Shown here one piece after another: positions 6,902-7,276 of a stretch of 7,276 nt of DNA. Location of the stretch: assembly GCA_029884035.1 (NCBI GenBank), contig JAOUIM010000177.1, positions 1 to 7,276 on the forward strand, written 5' to 3'. This stretch comes from Aquincola sp. (GTDB lineage: Bacteria > Pseudomonadota > Gammaproteobacteria > Burkholderiales > Burkholderiaceae_C). The notes under the pieces are model-generated. The model saw nothing but the letters and a program-made list of their open reading frames with translations, was not told the origin of the DNA and made no database searches. The translations under genes and the position numbers were made by a program. Each line of letters begins with the position of its first letter. The first letter of the stretch is position 1.

Positions 6902-7003
6902 CGTCAGTTCGCTTTCTCGATCATTGGAATGACTGCATTGCGAGCCGGGGCCCGGCATGCAACGCAGCCGGACCGGGTCGGGCGGTGCAGTGCAATGGCC
7001 ATG
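6902..7003 (-). other. korA-korB intergenic region
   Basis: This 102-base gap between the alpha and beta genes is the longest in the minus-strand run; paired alpha and beta genes are often closer. It holds the imperfect inverted repeat at 6933-6967. I see no clear -35/-10 pair on the minus strand and only a weak purine stretch (GAGAAAG) before the korB start. There is no T-run after the hairpin, so transcription probably continues. Confidence 0.5.
6933..6967. repeat. Imperfect 35-base inverted repeat between korA and korB
   Basis: The arms pair around base 6950: CTGC/GCAG outermost, one mismatch, TTGC/GCAA, a two-base mismatch, then GCCGGG/CCCGGC at the centre (with a realistic loop only the outer four of these pairs form). 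Counting the central pairs, 14 of 17 positions match. On RNA it would make a long interrupted stem. It may be an mRNA processing or stability element, a protein site or a REP-like repeat. A second GCAATG at 6992-6997 could pair instead with CATTGC at 6936-6941. Confidence 0.55.
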
Positions 7004-7276
7004 TCAACCTGCCCGTTTCAACTTCGCGAGCGCGACATCGACCACGCTGCCCGGCTTGATCGGCTGGCCGCGCGCCTCGCTCCAGCAGTCGACGTCGACG
7101 AGGTAGCGCGAGCGCAGCATCATGGCCAGCGCCGAGTAGCGGCGGTTGTCCTCGTCGATCAGCTCGTCTTCGAGCCGGTCGCTCCAGTTGCCCTCGATGG
7201 TCATCACCTTCCCGAAGCGCTGCAGGATCGGCTTGATGCCCGCGGGCAGCGGCTGGATGAAGCGCAGGTGCAGCGA
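7004..7276 (-). CDS. korA: 2-oxoacid:ferredoxin oxidoreductase, alpha subunit, C-terminal end (KorA type)
   Basis: The frame is open from the right edge of the window to a TGA at 7004-7006, so only the last 90 residues are seen. The fragment begins SLHLRFIQPLPAGIKPIL, matching the typical HLRxxxPLP segment near the end of KorA-type alpha subunits, then KVMTIEGNWSDRLEDEL, the usual strand followed by a conserved acidic-Asn motif (V-x-E-x-N in relatives). The alpha subunit binds the pyrimidine half of TPP and part of the CoA/2-oxoacid site; those parts lie outside the window. Adjacent KorB-type gene supports the call. Whether it carries a fused gamma domain at its N-terminus, as many KorA proteins do, cannot be seen. 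Confidence 0.85.
   Translation of the reverse strand, partial: SLHLRFIQPLPAGIKPILQRFGKVMTIEGNWSDRLEDELIDEDNRRYSALAMMLRSRYLVDVDCWSEARGQPIKPGSVVDVALAKLKRAG

Noticed and set aside
6902..6958. Longer korB start at 6958
   Set aside because: It adds 19 residues without family similarity, translated in part from the inverted-repeat region.

Overview
The window is very GC-rich, densely packed and free of RNA genes, mobile elements and CRISPR arrays. It most likely comes from a member of the Pseudomonadota (beta- or gammaproteobacterial type). This rests on GC-rich codon usage, the style of the genes, and a C-terminal sorting tag of a kind I recall mainly from that phylum. The genus cannot be named from this stretch.

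Layout. Positions 1-2153 (+ strand) hold the 3' part of a large exported protein with Asp-box (BNR) propeller motifs, a calcium-loop-like motif, a DUF11-like domain and a JDVT-CTERM-like sorting tail. From 2178 to the right edge every gene is on the minus strand and transcription runs right to left. The order is: the end of a 2-oxoacid:ferredoxin oxidoreductase alpha subunit (korA type, cut by the right edge); its beta subunit (korB type); a 733-residue protein joining an unknown helical N-terminal part, a region that looks like a decayed TPP-binding domain of pyruvate:ferredoxin oxidoreductase, and a C-terminal single-cluster ferredoxin; a stand-alone cyclic-nucleotide-binding-fold protein without a DNA-binding domain; a 73-residue tryptophan-rich protein; and a ComB-family (2-phosphosulfolactate phosphatase-like) protein. 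Gaps between the minus-strand genes are 102, 24, 20, 11 and 46 bases, so they could form one operon. The two blocks converge at 2153/2178 with only 24 bases between them.

How the genes may work together. KorA/KorB-type subunits oxidatively decarboxylate a 2-oxoacid with CoA and pass electrons to a ferredoxin-like carrier. The ferredoxin domain of the 733-residue protein is the obvious candidate acceptor, and its PFOR-like region could dock on the oxidoreductase or act as a non-catalytic scaffold. The cNMP-fold protein and the Trp-rich protein sit in the same tight run and may be regulatory or structural partners. The ComB-like gene is last and least tightly attached. The assignment of this set as one functional module is inference. 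The most interesting item is the 733-residue fusion together with its small companions.
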